Part shown: positions 50,765 through 59,588 of the stretch, in pieces
Layout of the letters: each line of letters begins with the position of its first letter
Numbering within the stretch: the stretch's first letter is position 1
Source of the DNA: an uncultured delta proteobacterium
GTDB taxonomy: Bacteria > Desulfobacterota > Desulfovibrionia > Desulfovibrionales > Desulfovibrionaceae
DNA: 64,000 nucleotides
Assembly (NCBI GenBank): GCA_900079685.1
Contig: LT599018.1
Location: 239,011-303,010 of the forward strand
Direction: 5' to 3'
Program-made: the position numbers and the translations under genes
Notes under the pieces: generated by a model
Seen by the model: the letters and a program-made list of their open reading frames with translations, nothing else
Databases searched by the model: none
What the model was told of the DNA's origin: nothing

Positions 50765-52720
50765 ATGAACCAAAAAAATGTACGATCGCCGCTTATCGAA
50801 CTGGACCAGGTCAGCCGCATCTACATGCAGGGCGGCGAAGAGCTGGAAGTTTTGAAGCGGATCTCCCTGACTATCGGCCACGGCGAGTTCGTCGCCATCG
50901 TGGGGCAGTCCGGGTCGGGCAAAACCACGCTGATGAACATTCTGGGCTGTCTTGACCGGCCCTCGCGCGGGACGTACCGCGTCAAGGGCCGCGACATCGC
51001 CGAAATGGACGCGGACGCGCTCTCCACGCTGCGGCGGGAGGTTTTCGGCTTCGTGTTCCAGCGGTATAACCTGCTTTCCGGCTCCAACGCCGTGGAGAAC
51101 GTCAGCATGCCCGCCATGTACGCGGGCATGGATAAAGACGCCCGGCACACGCGTGGCGCGCAACTGTTAACCCGCCTCGGCCTGGAAGAGAGGCTTACCT
51201 ATTACCCGTCCCAGCTTTCGGGCGGGCAACAGCAGCGCGTATCCATCGCGCGGGCGCTGATGAACGGCGGCGAGATCATCCTCGCGGACGAGCCCACCGG
51301 CGCGCTGGACACCAAAAGCGGCCACGACGTGCTGGACCTCTTGCGGGAATTGCACGCCGCCGGGCATACCATCATCCTCATCACGCACGACCCCGGCATC
51401 GCGGCCACGGCCGAGCGCATCATCACCCTGCGCGACGGGGTTGTCATCAGCGATGTGGAAAATACCGGCAAGGCCGCGCAGCCGGAGCTTGAATCCGATG
51501 ACGCCGTGGCGGTTTCAGACGCCCCCTCCCGCATGCCGCTGGCGGCGGCGGTGGGGCTTGCACTGCGGTCTTTGCGGGACAACCGTTTCCGGACCGTGCT
51601 GACGCTGCTCGGCATCATCATCGGCGTGGCCTCGGTGGTGACCATGCTGGCGCTCGGCAACGGAGCCAAGGAAAAGGTGCTCGCCACCATCGAGAAGATG
51701 GGGAGCGATCTCATCATGGTCCGGCCCATGTCCGGCAGTTCGCGGTCCAGCACGGGGTCCGTCCGTCTCGTTGACGGGGACATCGCGGCCCTGCGGCTTC
51801 TGCCGGGCGTGGCGGGCGCGGTGGGGGAGACTTCCGGCTCGATCTCCGTCCGCTACCAGGAATCGGATTACCAGACGACCTACACCGGCACGGGCGTGGA
51901 CAAGCCCGTTGTCGGCAACTGGGGGCTTGCCAAAGGGGAGTTCTTCACCAGTCATGACGTCTCTGTATCCTCGCCGGTGGTGGTGCTGGGCCAGACCGTG
52001 GTGAACCATCTTTATCCCCCGGACGCCAACCCCGTGGGCACCTATGTGATGATCCGCAACGTGCCGTTTCTGGTCATCGGCGTCATGCAGGTGAAAGGCG
52101 CGAGCGCCTTCGGCACGGACGAGGACGACGTTCTGCTCGTGCCGGTCACCACGGCCCGGTTGCGGCTGATGGGGCAGAAATACCTGCGCAACGCCATCGT
52201 CAAGGCGGAGCCCGGCGCGGACACGCAGGCGCTGCAATCCTCCATCAGCGCGGTTCTGCTTGAACGTCACGGCACCGAGGACTTCCGGGTGCTGAACACT
52301 GCCTCCATCATGGAAGCGGCCTCGGAAAGCCAGAACACGCTGACCGTGCTGCTCGGGTCCGTTGCCGCCATTTCCCTGCTGGTGGGCGGCATCGGGGTCA
52401 TGAATATTATGCTGGTGTCCGTTGTCGAGCGCACGCGGGAAATCGGCATCCGCATGGCCTGCGGCGCGCGGCGGTATGACATCATGGTCCAGTTCATTAC
52501 CGAGGCGCTGATGGTCTGCGCGCTCGGCGGCGTGCTCGGGATCGTGTTCGGCCTTCTGGCCGCCGCCATCGCGCAATATTACGGCGCGGCTGTGGCGTAT
52601 TCGGTATCCCCGGCGCTTTTGGCCTTGTCCTGCTCGTTCGCCACCGGGCTTATTTTCGGGTTCGCGCCGGCGCGCAAGGCCTCGCTGCTCGATCCCGTGG
52701 CGGCGCTGGCTTCGGAATAA
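50765..52720 (+). CDS. macB: Macrolide-type export ATP-binding/permease MacB
   Basis: A 651-residue mechanotransmission ABC protein: N-terminal ATPase with GQSGSGKTT (Walker A), LSGGQQQR (signature) and ILADEPTGALD (Walker B), then a membrane helix (VLTLLGIIIGVASVVTMLAL), a periplasmic domain, and three C-terminal helices including SLLVGGIGVMNIMLVSV and VVERTREIGIRMACGAR. With MacA and an outer-membrane channel it exports toxins, lipids or antibiotics. ATG at 50765, 16 bases after macA. Confidence 0.94.
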   Translation: MNQKNVRSPLIELDQVSRIYMQGGEELEVLKRISLTIGHGEFVAIVGQSGSGKTTLMNILGCLDRPSRGTYRVKGRDIAEMDADALSTLRREVFGFVFQRYNLLSGSNAVENVSMPAMYAGMDKDARHTRGAQLLTRLGLEERLTYYPSQLSGGQQQRVSIARALMNGGEIILADEPTGALDTKSGHDVLDLLRELHAAGHTIILITHDPGIAATAERIITLRDGVVISDVENTGKAAQPELESDDAVAVSDAPSRMPLAAAVGLALRSLRDNRFRTVLTLLGIIIGVASVVTMLALGNGAKEKVLATIEKMGSDLIMVRPMSGSSRSSTGSVRLVDGDIAALRLLPGVAGAVGETSGSISVRYQESDYQTTYTGTGVDKPVVGNWGLAKGEFFTSHDVSVSSPVVVLGQTVVNHLYPPDANPVGTYVMIRNVPFLVIGVMQVKGASAFGTDEDDVLLVPVTTARLRLMGQKYLRNAIVKAEPGADTQALQSSISAVLLERHGTEDFRVLNTASIMEAASESQNTLTVLLGSVAAISLLVGGIGVMNIMLVSVVERTREIGIRMACGARRYDIMVQFITEALMVCALGGVLGIVFGLLAAAIAQYYGAAVAYSVSPALLALSCSFATGLIFGFAPARKASLLDPVAALASE

Positions 52721-52729
52721 GGAGATACC

Positions 52730-54238
52730 ATGTCCGTCATGACCATCCATACAAACGACAACCGCGCGGTGCGGTACGCTTTGCGCTGCACGGCCCTGCT
52801 CACGCTGATTCTTTTCCTGCCCGGCTGCGGGCTGAGCCCGAACTACGCGCGGCCCGATCTGGACCTGCCCGCTTCCTACACGGAAACGGCGGCGGAAAGT
52901 ACGTTGCCCGATGGGACCGTCATGCCCGCGCCGGTCGCGGCCTACAGCGCGGAAAACCGCGGCTGGTGGCGCAATTTTTCCTCCCCGGCGCTGGCGGTGT
53001 TGCAGGAACGGGCGCTGGTCAACAGTTTCGCCTTCCGGGCCGAGCGGGAAGTGCTGGCCCAGGCCTTGTACCGGGCGCGGCAGGCGCGGGCGGATCTTCT
53101 GCCGGGCATTGACGCGGGCGGCTCCGCGAACCGCAGCGGCAGGGGCATGCCCGGCGGGTACCAGAAAACGGACGCTTTTTCCGGCACGATCCAGGCCAGC
53201 TACGAGCTGGATATCTGGGGCGCGAACCGGGAAACGGCCCAGGCCGCCGCCCACCGCTATATCGCGGGACTCAACGCCTGGCGCGGCGCGGGGCTTTCCC
53301 TGGAATCCGAAGTGGCGCTGACGTATTTCGCCTATCTCGCGGCCAGGGAAAACCTTGCCGTGTATGACGAAATTCTGGTCAACGCCCGCGAGGTGCTCGC
53401 CTACCAGCAGACCCGGGAAAAGTTCGGCGCGGCGGCCCCGCTCGACGTGGCCCGGCAGAGGAGTTCCGTTTACGGCATGGAGGCCGGGCGCATCAGCTAC
53501 CTCGTGAAAATGACCGAGACCAGGAACAGCCTGTGCCAGCTCATCGGCGTCGCCGAGCTTCCCCCGGACATCGCCGCCCTGATGGAAAAGGAAACGCTGG
53601 CGGAGATGGTTCCGCCCGCCATCATGGCCGGTATTCCGGCGGATCTCTTGCTGCGGCGGCCGGATCTGGCCCAGGCCGAGGCCAACCTCAAGGCGTCCAA
53701 CGCGGATATCGGCGTCGCCCGCGCGGCCTTTTTGCCGGGCATCACGCTTTCCGCCAGTGCGGGGTGGCAGAGCGATTCCTTGAGCAGCCTGATCAGCCCG
53801 GCCAGCGCCTTGTATTCCCTCGCCGCGTCCCTGTTGCAGCCGGTTTTCCACAACGGCAGGATACTGAACCAGTACCGGGAAACAGTGGCCGCGAACCGAG
53901 AACTGATGGACCGCTACCGCGAAGCCGCGCTCGGCGCGTTTCTGGAAGTGGCGACGGCGCTCGATTCCAACAAGTTTTTGCAGGAGCAGGAAGCGCACCG
54001 GGTGCTGTCCAGCGAGCAGGCGGCGGAGGCGTACCGTATCGCGCGTCTGCGGTACGAGGCCGGGGCGGAGGATTTTCTCGCGGTGCTCAACGCCCAGGAA
54101 ACCATGCTGTACGCGGATAATCAGGTCGTGCAATCGCGCCTTGAGCGGTTGAACACGGTTGTGGCGTTGTTCAAGGCCCTCGGCGGAGGGTGGGGAAGGG
54201 AGGCCGCGCCGCTGGAGGACGCCTCCGGCGGGGTGTAG
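52730..54238 (+). CDS. Outer-membrane efflux lipoprotein (NodT/TolC family)
   Basis: A 502-residue channel subunit with lipobox LPGC (residue 33) after an N-terminal 30-residue leader, then the NodT pattern: CGLSPNYARPDLDLPASY, WWRNFSSPALAVL, YELDIWG, and the repeat RRPDLAQAEANLKASNADIG typical of this family, with the C-terminal mate (NAQETMLYADNQVVQSR). Completes a tripartite pump with MacA and MacB, nine bases after macB. GGAG ribosome site. Confidence 0.93.
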   Translation: MSVMTIHTNDNRAVRYALRCTALLTLILFLPGCGLSPNYARPDLDLPASYTETAAESTLPDGTVMPAPVAAYSAENRGWWRNFSSPALAVLQERALVNSFAFRAEREVLAQALYRARQARADLLPGIDAGGSANRSGRGMPGGYQKTDAFSGTIQASYELDIWGANRETAQAAAHRYIAGLNAWRGAGLSLESEVALTYFAYLAARENLAVYDEILVNAREVLAYQQTREKFGAAAPLDVARQRSSVYGMEAGRISYLVKMTETRNSLCQLIGVAELPPDIAALMEKETLAEMVPPAIMAGIPADLLLRRPDLAQAEANLKASNADIGVARAAFLPGITLSASAGWQSDSLSSLISPASALYSLAASLLQPVFHNGRILNQYRETVAANRELMDRYREAALGAFLEVATALDSNKFLQEQEAHRVLSSEQAAEAYRIARLRYEAGAEDFLAVLNAQETMLYADNQVVQSRLERLNTVVALFKALGGGWGREAAPLEDASGGV

Positions 54239-54306
54239 GGCGCGGCCCTGTTCGCTTTGTATCCGAGGCGAATCGCGTGTCAGAACGTTTACTCGTTCCC
54301 GAGAAC

Positions 54307-54335
54307 TTCACAAGCTCTTCATAACGCAGTATAAA
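54307..54335 (+). promoter_or_regulatory. Sigma70 promoter for the ankyrin gene
   Basis: TTCACA, 17-base spacer, TATAAA, about 105 bases ahead of the ankyrin protein start. Confidence 0.6.
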
Positions 54336-54361
54336 GTCTTCGTGCTCTTATGGAAAGGGCC

Positions 54362-54396
54362 GATCGCCAAGGCCCGCTTTGCGGGCCTTGGCGATC
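54362..54396 (+). repeat. Hairpin in the ankyrin gene leader
   Basis: Perfect 16-bp stem (GATCGCCAAGGCCCGC and its complement) with loop TTT, in the predicted 5' leader. No T-run follows, so it is not a normal terminator. Confidence 0.6.
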
Positions 54397-54439
54397 AACG
54401 TGCCTTCCCGTGGCAAAATCCACCATTCGGGGTGAACCC

Positions 54440-56656
54440 ATGCGCATAGCCCGCCTGCTTCTGCTCACGCTGTGTTTTTTTCACACCCTTGCTGCGTTTT
54501 CTTCTTCTCTCGCGGCAGAGGCCCCTGTTCCGGACGAGCTTTTCAGCCGTGAATTTTATGCGAACGCCACGCCGGACGAACTGCGCGCCAAACTGCAAGG
54601 TACTTCATTGCGAGGCGTGGCGCGGCCCTGGCACGATTACTACACCTCCGTAACGCCGCTTATGTTGGCCGCCAAGTACAGCCCGCACCCCGAGGCCGTC
54701 GATATGATGGTCCGCGCAGGAGCGGAAGTTGCAGCATTTTCCCAGGAACCCTGGCAGCCGGGCGACAAGAGAAACTACTGCTGGGACCACGAGCTGACGG
54801 CCCTGCATTTCGCGGCCCAAAACTCCAATCCGGAAGTGCTGCGGCGTCTGCTTGCCTACAAACCGGACCTTAACGCCGTCACGGTATGCTCCAATCAATT
54901 CACGGCCCTGCATATGGCTTCCGAATTTAGGGATCTGTGGCAGAATTTTATCCTTCTGTTGGAGGCCGGTGCGGACCCCCGCCTGGCCCCCTCCGATCAA
55001 GGCCCGGTGCGTTCGGAAGAAGCTCCCCTGCACCTGTGGCGGAATTTTATCGGCCAGGGAGGCTTTGTTTCACCGGCCCAAGATCCTGTGGAAATGGCCT
55101 CGGCCCTGCTGGCCACGAGCGCTCTGCCGGATGACACAATTTTTTATACGGCGTTGCGCGCCGGGCAGTATGCCACGGCGCAGCTCATGCTCGACGCGGG
55201 CTTCAAGCCGCAAAGCAAAGGAGCGCTGTGCGCCGCTATGGACATACGCTACCGCTCCGGCGACGAGATGTACCCGCTGCCCGACCCCAGCGCGGCATTC
55301 ATCAAGCAATTGGCGGCGTTGGATGACGTCAACGCTGCCTGTGGGGATGTCCATAACAGCACGCCTCTGCGCCTCGCCTGCATAGGCAATCAGGACGTTG
55401 CCATTGCCAGGTTGCTGGTGGAAGCGGGCGCGGACCTTGATCCCAAGGGCGACGCGTCCTTGAAAAAGCGGCAAGGGTATTACCCGGCAAGCACGCTCAT
55501 TCTGGATTCGCTGCAAGGGCGGCGGGATAATCCCGAACTGGTCCGTTACCTGCTCAGCGTTGGTCTTGGGGCCTCAACGCTGCTCGGCCAGCAGGATCTG
55601 ATCGATGTGGCCGCTGTCAAACATAAGCCCCAAAGCGCCGTGGAACTTATCAAAGCCGGGGCGGACCCCGTGCGGCTCAGGCTGGACTGGAACTACCGGC
55701 GTCTGGCGCGTGAGGCAGGTATTCTGGACAAGTTCGACAAGCCGCTGGTGCAAGGCGCAATGACCCAGGCCACCCAGGGACGGCTCGCTTTTGAAAGGGC
55801 GCTTGTCCTGGATGCGAAAAAAGGCTTGTTTGGCGACGATCCCGGCATGTGGTCGTACATGCACTGCGCCTCTCCCCAGGACATAGAAGCGGAGGCCGCG
55901 AAACGCAATATCGGCAAGAGGAAATACGAGCGGGAGAAGCCTTCACGGCCCCGCAGTTCCCAAAATGCCTCGTTTTCCAGTTATTTCAGGCGCAAAGGAC
56001 AAGTCACCAGCGGCGGCGGTGTGGGCGGTTTGGGCTGGACCTATTTGAGTTCGGTCACGGCCCTGAACCCGCACCCGGAAAGCGTGGAGCGGCTCGCCGC
56101 GCTGGGGGCCGATTTTTATGAGGAAGAAGGCAAGGCCATTCGCTACGCTTTTGACAACCCTAACCCGGAAATGGCCAAAGCGGTTTTGCGGCACAGCAAG
56201 AAAGAAGATATAGCGCTGGCCTTGACCAGCAGCCTGCACTGGGCGGCCTGCGCCCATCCGTCGCACGCGGCCGCGTTGCTGGAGGCGGGCTTTGACCTGA
56301 ACGCCAAGTCCCGGGATGAGCGCGTCATCCGCAACGTCAAGCGCCCTGTCAGCAACGTCGTCCTCTACGCCGCGAAATACGGAAACTACGCCTTTGTCCG
56401 TGAGCTCATCAAGGCCGGCGTGGACTTGGACTATGCCGATAAAGACAGCTTCCGCGTCCTGGATATTCTCATTGGGGACAGAGAATACGAACTGGCCCTT
56501 GCCGCGCTGGAGGCCGGCGCGGACTGCGCGTACTCGCCGGTCCAGTACAGCCGGAACATGCTGGAATATATAAAACAATATCCACCGAAAAAAAACGAAC
56601 AGGAGGCGGATTATCAGCGCCTTTTGCAGCAGATACAGAGCCGCTGCGGGGGCTGA
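54440..56656 (+). CDS. Secreted ankyrin-repeat protein
   Basis: A 738-residue protein with a signal peptide (RLLLLTLCFFHTLAAFSSSLAA). It carries at least ten ankyrin-like repeats, for example TALHFAAQNSNPEVLRRLLA, TPLRLACIGNQDVAIARLLV, VVLYAAKYGNYAFVRELIKA and FRVLDILIGDREYELALAAL. A central charged segment (KRNIGKRKYEREKPSRPRSS) interrupts them. Probably a periplasmic or exported binding scaffold; partner unknown. ATG at 54440, GGGGTGA ribosome site; an earlier ATG at 54350 would spoil the signal peptide. Confidence 0.8.
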   Translation: MRIARLLLLTLCFFHTLAAFSSSLAAEAPVPDELFSREFYANATPDELRAKLQGTSLRGVARPWHDYYTSVTPLMLAAKYSPHPEAVDMMVRAGAEVAAFSQEPWQPGDKRNYCWDHELTALHFAAQNSNPEVLRRLLAYKPDLNAVTVCSNQFTALHMASEFRDLWQNFILLLEAGADPRLAPSDQGPVRSEEAPLHLWRNFIGQGGFVSPAQDPVEMASALLATSALPDDTIFYTALRAGQYATAQLMLDAGFKPQSKGALCAAMDIRYRSGDEMYPLPDPSAAFIKQLAALDDVNAACGDVHNSTPLRLACIGNQDVAIARLLVEAGADLDPKGDASLKKRQGYYPASTLILDSLQGRRDNPELVRYLLSVGLGASTLLGQQDLIDVAAVKHKPQSAVELIKAGADPVRLRLDWNYRRLAREAGILDKFDKPLVQGAMTQATQGRLAFERALVLDAKKGLFGDDPGMWSYMHCASPQDIEAEAAKRNIGKRKYEREKPSRPRSSQNASFSSYFRRKGQVTSGGGVGGLGWTYLSSVTALNPHPESVERLAALGADFYEEEGKAIRYAFDNPNPEMAKAVLRHSKKEDIALALTSSLHWAACAHPSHAAALLEAGFDLNAKSRDERVIRNVKRPVSNVVLYAAKYGNYAFVRELIKAGVDLDYADKDSFRVLDILIGDREYELALAALEAGADCAYSPVQYSRNMLEYIKQYPPKKNEQEADYQRLLQQIQSRCGG

Positions 56657-56702
56657 GCGCGCGCCTTTCGCAGCCCGGCGGCCGCAAGGCTGAATCCCGG
56701 CG

Positions 56703-57410
56703 CTACTTGCTCCTGTACCGCGCCCACGGGTCCTTGGGGTCATCCGGCGGGGGCGGCGCTTCGGGCTCCGGTATGGTCGCCGGGATGGCCCGGTTGACGC
56801 GGAACAGCGGCAACAGCACGAGCCCCGCCACAAACCCTCCCAAATGCGCCCACCAGGCGATGCCGCTCCCCCCTTCCCGGAAGGCGGAAAAAAGCTGGAG
56901 CGCAAACCAACCCCCGAGATACAGGGCGGCGGGGAGCCTGAGGATGAAAAAAAAGACGAACGTGGTCACCCGAGCGTGGGGGTACAGCAGAAAATAGGCC
57001 CCGAGCACGCCGGATATAGCCCCGGAAGCTCCCACCACCGGAATGGGCGTCCCCGCGTTGGCCACGACGTGCGCGATCCCGGCAATGACGCCGCAGAGGA
57101 CGTAAAAAATCAGGAATCGCCACGGCCCCATGACGTCTTCCACATTGTCCGCGAAAATCCAGAGTATCCACATGTTGGATATGGCGTGCCACCAGCCCGA
57201 GTGCAGGAAGGTGTAGGTCACGAAACCGCCCAGCCCGTCAAGGCCGGCAACCGCCGCCGGGATAAGGCCGAACTCGACCACAACCTCCATAAACTCCCGC
57301 GGGGGCAGCATTGCCTGAAAAAGATAGACCGCGCTTGTGACGGCGAGGATGGCCCAGGTCATATACGGCCTGTGGATGCAGGGAATGGAGTCGCGGAGCG
57401 GCAGGATCAT
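56703..57410 (-). CDS. Rhomboid-family intramembrane protease
   Basis: A 235-residue membrane protein with six to seven helices. Catalytic serine in VVGASGAISGVLGAYFL (GxSG) and catalytic histidine in WWAHLGGFVAG; the WR-like loop and HxxxN pattern (FLHSGWWHAISNMWILWIFA) are present. It cleaves membrane proteins within helices; substrate unknown. The C-terminus is proline-rich. ATG at 57410 taken; a GTG eight codons upstream is possible. Confidence 0.9.
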   Translation of the reverse strand: MILPLRDSIPCIHRPYMTWAILAVTSAVYLFQAMLPPREFMEVVVEFGLIPAAVAGLDGLGGFVTYTFLHSGWWHAISNMWILWIFADNVEDVMGPWRFLIFYVLCGVIAGIAHVVANAGTPIPVVGASGAISGVLGAYFLLYPHARVTTFVFFFILRLPAALYLGGWFALQLFSAFREGGSGIAWWAHLGGFVAGLVLLPLFRVNRAIPATIPEPEAPPPPDDPKDPWARYRSK

Positions 57411-57502
57411 CCCCGTTGTATACCAGAGAGGCACAACCGGGGCAACGGTTCCACGCTTTGTCTATCGTATGCGAAGCCGAAAATAATGCGCTCCATCAGA
57501 CC

Positions 57503-57529
57503 TTAAGTATTTCCCGTCCATGCCGAAAA
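57503..57529 (+). promoter_or_regulatory. Sigma28 promoter for flagellin
   Basis: TTAA, exactly 15 bases, GCCGAAAA (7 of 8), with a leader of about 95 bases to the flagellin start. Sigma28 control is usual for flagellin. Confidence 0.6.
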
Positions 57530-57634
57530 GGGGAATGAACGGGAGGTTCACTTAACAATGGTCGAAGGAGGCACGGACACCAGGCCATAGAAGGCTGAGG
57601 CGAGGGTGGATGACACATTCAAGGAGGAATGGTC

Positions 57635-58525
57635 ATGGCTCTTACGATTAACAATAACTTGATGGCTGCGAACGCGGCGCGCAACTTGAGCAATTCCTAC
57701 ACCAACCTGGCGACTTCCGTCAGAAGGCTCTCATCCGGTCTGCGGGTGGGGGGCGCGGCGGACGACGCCGCCGGCCTTGCAATCCGGGAATTGATGCGCG
57801 CGGATATCGCCTCGTTGAACCAGGGCGTACGGAACGCAAACGACGCTATTTCCATGATCCAGACGGCCGACGGCGCCCTTGGCGTTATCGACGAAAAGCT
57901 GATCCGGATGAAGGAACTGGCGGAACAGGCTGCCACGGGCACCTACAACTCCGACCAGCGCTTGATGATCGAATCCGAATATCAGGCCATGGCTTCTGAA
58001 ATAACCCGTATCGCCAGTGCAACCGATTTTAACGGCGTGTATCTTCTGAACGGCAACCTTTCCAGCGAAACCCACAATGGAGAGGCGCTTGTGTCCAAGG
58101 GCAAGCTGAAAATCCACTTCGGCACGGCCAACGACTCGGCGGAAGATTACTACTACATTCAAATCGGGGACGCCACGGCTTCGGCTCTCGGCGTCGGCAA
58201 TCAGGCTGATTCAACGATGGAGGCATATACCGTGTCTACGCAAGCCAGAGCACAAAGGGCACTCACCGGTTTGAACAATGCCATTATTTCCAAGGACAAG
58301 ATTCGCGCCAGCCTTGGAGCAATGCAGAACCGGCTTGAAAACACGATCAGCAACCTGCAGATTCAGGCGGAAAACCTGCAATCGGCGGAATCGCGGATAT
58401 CCGACGTGGACGTCGCGACTGAAATGACGGAATTCGTACGGAACCAGGTTCTGACCCAGGCGGCGGTGGCCATGCTCTCGCAAGCCAACGCTCTGCCCAG
58501 AATGGCTCTGTCGCTCATGCAATAG
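57635..58525 (+). CDS. fliC: Flagellin
   Basis: Filament subunit, 296 residues. Conserved D0/D1 N-terminus (ALTINNNLMAANAARNL, RRLSSGLRVGGAADDAAGLA) and C-terminus (ENLQSAESRISDVDVATEMT, QANALPRMALSLMQ). The variable central part is short. AAGGAGG ribosome site seven bases before the ATG at 57635; an ATG two codons earlier is too close. Single gene with its own terminator. Confidence 0.97.
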   Translation: MALTINNNLMAANAARNLSNSYTNLATSVRRLSSGLRVGGAADDAAGLAIRELMRADIASLNQGVRNANDAISMIQTADGALGVIDEKLIRMKELAEQAATGTYNSDQRLMIESEYQAMASEITRIASATDFNGVYLLNGNLSSETHNGEALVSKGKLKIHFGTANDSAEDYYYIQIGDATASALGVGNQADSTMEAYTVSTQARAQRALTGLNNAIISKDKIRASLGAMQNRLENTISNLQIQAENLQSAESRISDVDVATEMTEFVRNQVLTQAAVAMLSQANALPRMALSLMQ

Positions 58526-58838
58526 CATGAGCTGTGGAATGGAATAGGAAAGAAGCAACAAAATTACCATAGTTACCCTTGTCTCGGCTGTGTGTCCCGT
58601 GTTCATCCAGGGAAAGGCCGAACTCCCGTCAGCAACAACAAAAAAAGCACTCCGCGAGGAGTGCTTTTTTTGTTGCCTCGCCGGAAGGAAACAATACTTG
58701 TAGCTGGCGGTTTCTTTTGGATTGTGATATAAAACATTTGGTGTGGGGTGTTATACACGAATACAATAATTCCAACTCCGTGCTTCGCATCCAGCATGTG
58801 GATGCGTGAGTTCTTTTTGCGGCAGAACGAGGTGGGTG
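58526..58838. other. Intergenic region flagellin / Rrf2
   Basis: Contains the flagellin terminator and, from 58700, an AT-rich stretch that should hold the Rrf2 gene promoter. A small hairpin CGCATCC-AGCATGT-GGATGCG (58786-58806) lies about 30 bases before the Rrf2 start. No gene seen. Confidence 0.4.
58636..58676 (+). terminator. Flagellin terminator
   Basis: An 18-bp perfect stem with loop GCGA; GCACTCC / GGAGTGC core, seven A's before and seven T's after. Confidence 0.92.
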
Positions 58839-59309
58839 ATGGCTTATCCTACGCGTGTCAGGTATGGGTTACGGTTGCTTGTGCGGCTTGCGCTTCAGGA
58901 AGAATCCCGTCTTTCGATGAACGAGATAACCCTGGAGGAAGGGGTGTCGATCAAATATCTCGAACAGATCGTCAGCCTGCTTAAACCCCTGGGGATCCTC
59001 GAGTCCGTGCGCGGCGCGCGCGGCGGCTACTGCCTGATCTGCAATCCGGGCGAGATAACCATGGACCGTGTCTTCGAGAGCCTCGGCGGCCTTGCCGCAT
59101 CGGCTCCCTGCTTTGAAGACGAAAGTATTTGCAGCAGGGTGGACGTCTGCACGACCAAGCCGTTCTGGGGGCAGTTCGATACGCATGTGCGCGGTTTTTT
59201 GAAGGGCAAGACGCTTGCGGATATCGTGGCGTCCGCGCCGAAAGGCAACCTGGAATTTAGCCGGAAAAACGCTCTGGAGTTCGGTTGCCCCATAGTTCCG
59301 GCGAAATAA
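58839..59309 (+). CDS. Rrf2-family iron-sulfur regulator
   Basis: A 156-residue transcription factor. Winged helix (YGLRLLVRLALQEESRLSMN, then EEGVSIKYLEQIVSLLKPLG, RGARGGYCL) and a cysteine triad C-x6-C-x5-C in PCFEDESICSRVDVC, close to the cluster site of IscR/NsrR, so a [2Fe-2S] or [4Fe-4S] sensor of iron-sulfur status, NO or redox. No isc genes are adjacent. ATG at 58839 after GAGGTGGG. Confidence 0.9.
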   Translation: MAYPTRVRYGLRLLVRLALQEESRLSMNEITLEEGVSIKYLEQIVSLLKPLGILESVRGARGGYCLICNPGEITMDRVFESLGGLAASAPCFEDESICSRVDVCTTKPFWGQFDTHVRGFLKGKTLADIVASAPKGNLEFSRKNALEFGCPIVPAK

Positions 59310-59331
59310 AGCGTCTTCCGCAAATCGCTGC

Positions 59332-59390
59332 ATGAGGCAGAGCCTCACTTGCTCCGCTTCGCGGGCGACTAGCGTCGCCTTTATGATCCC
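59332..59390 (+). repeat. Dispersed intergenic repeat, copy B
   Basis: AAATCGCTGCATGAGGC then AGAGCCTCACTTGCTC, then CGCTTCGCGGGCG; matches copy A at 18990-19075 (27 of 33 in the first part). It lies in the 279-bp gap before metA. Confidence 0.5.
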
Positions 59391-59588
59391 GCAAGCCGTT
59401 GCGGCTTTCTGCCGCACCTTTTCGAAAAGGGCTCGCCTCGCGTGCGGGATGAGCCTTGCGGGCGTTTTGTGGAACTTCCTCTTGATGCAAGCGGCGGGAC
59501 GGTATACATAACTAGGTCGGGCCGGTTCGATTTTCCGGCAAGACACGTATACGACGTACAAGACGCCATTTTGCCATAGAGGTTTCCC

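Noticed and set aside
51515..54133. Open frame of 872 codons on the minus strand
   Set aside because: Antisense to macB and the NodT-like gene; His/Arg/Gly-rich translation typical of shadow frames.
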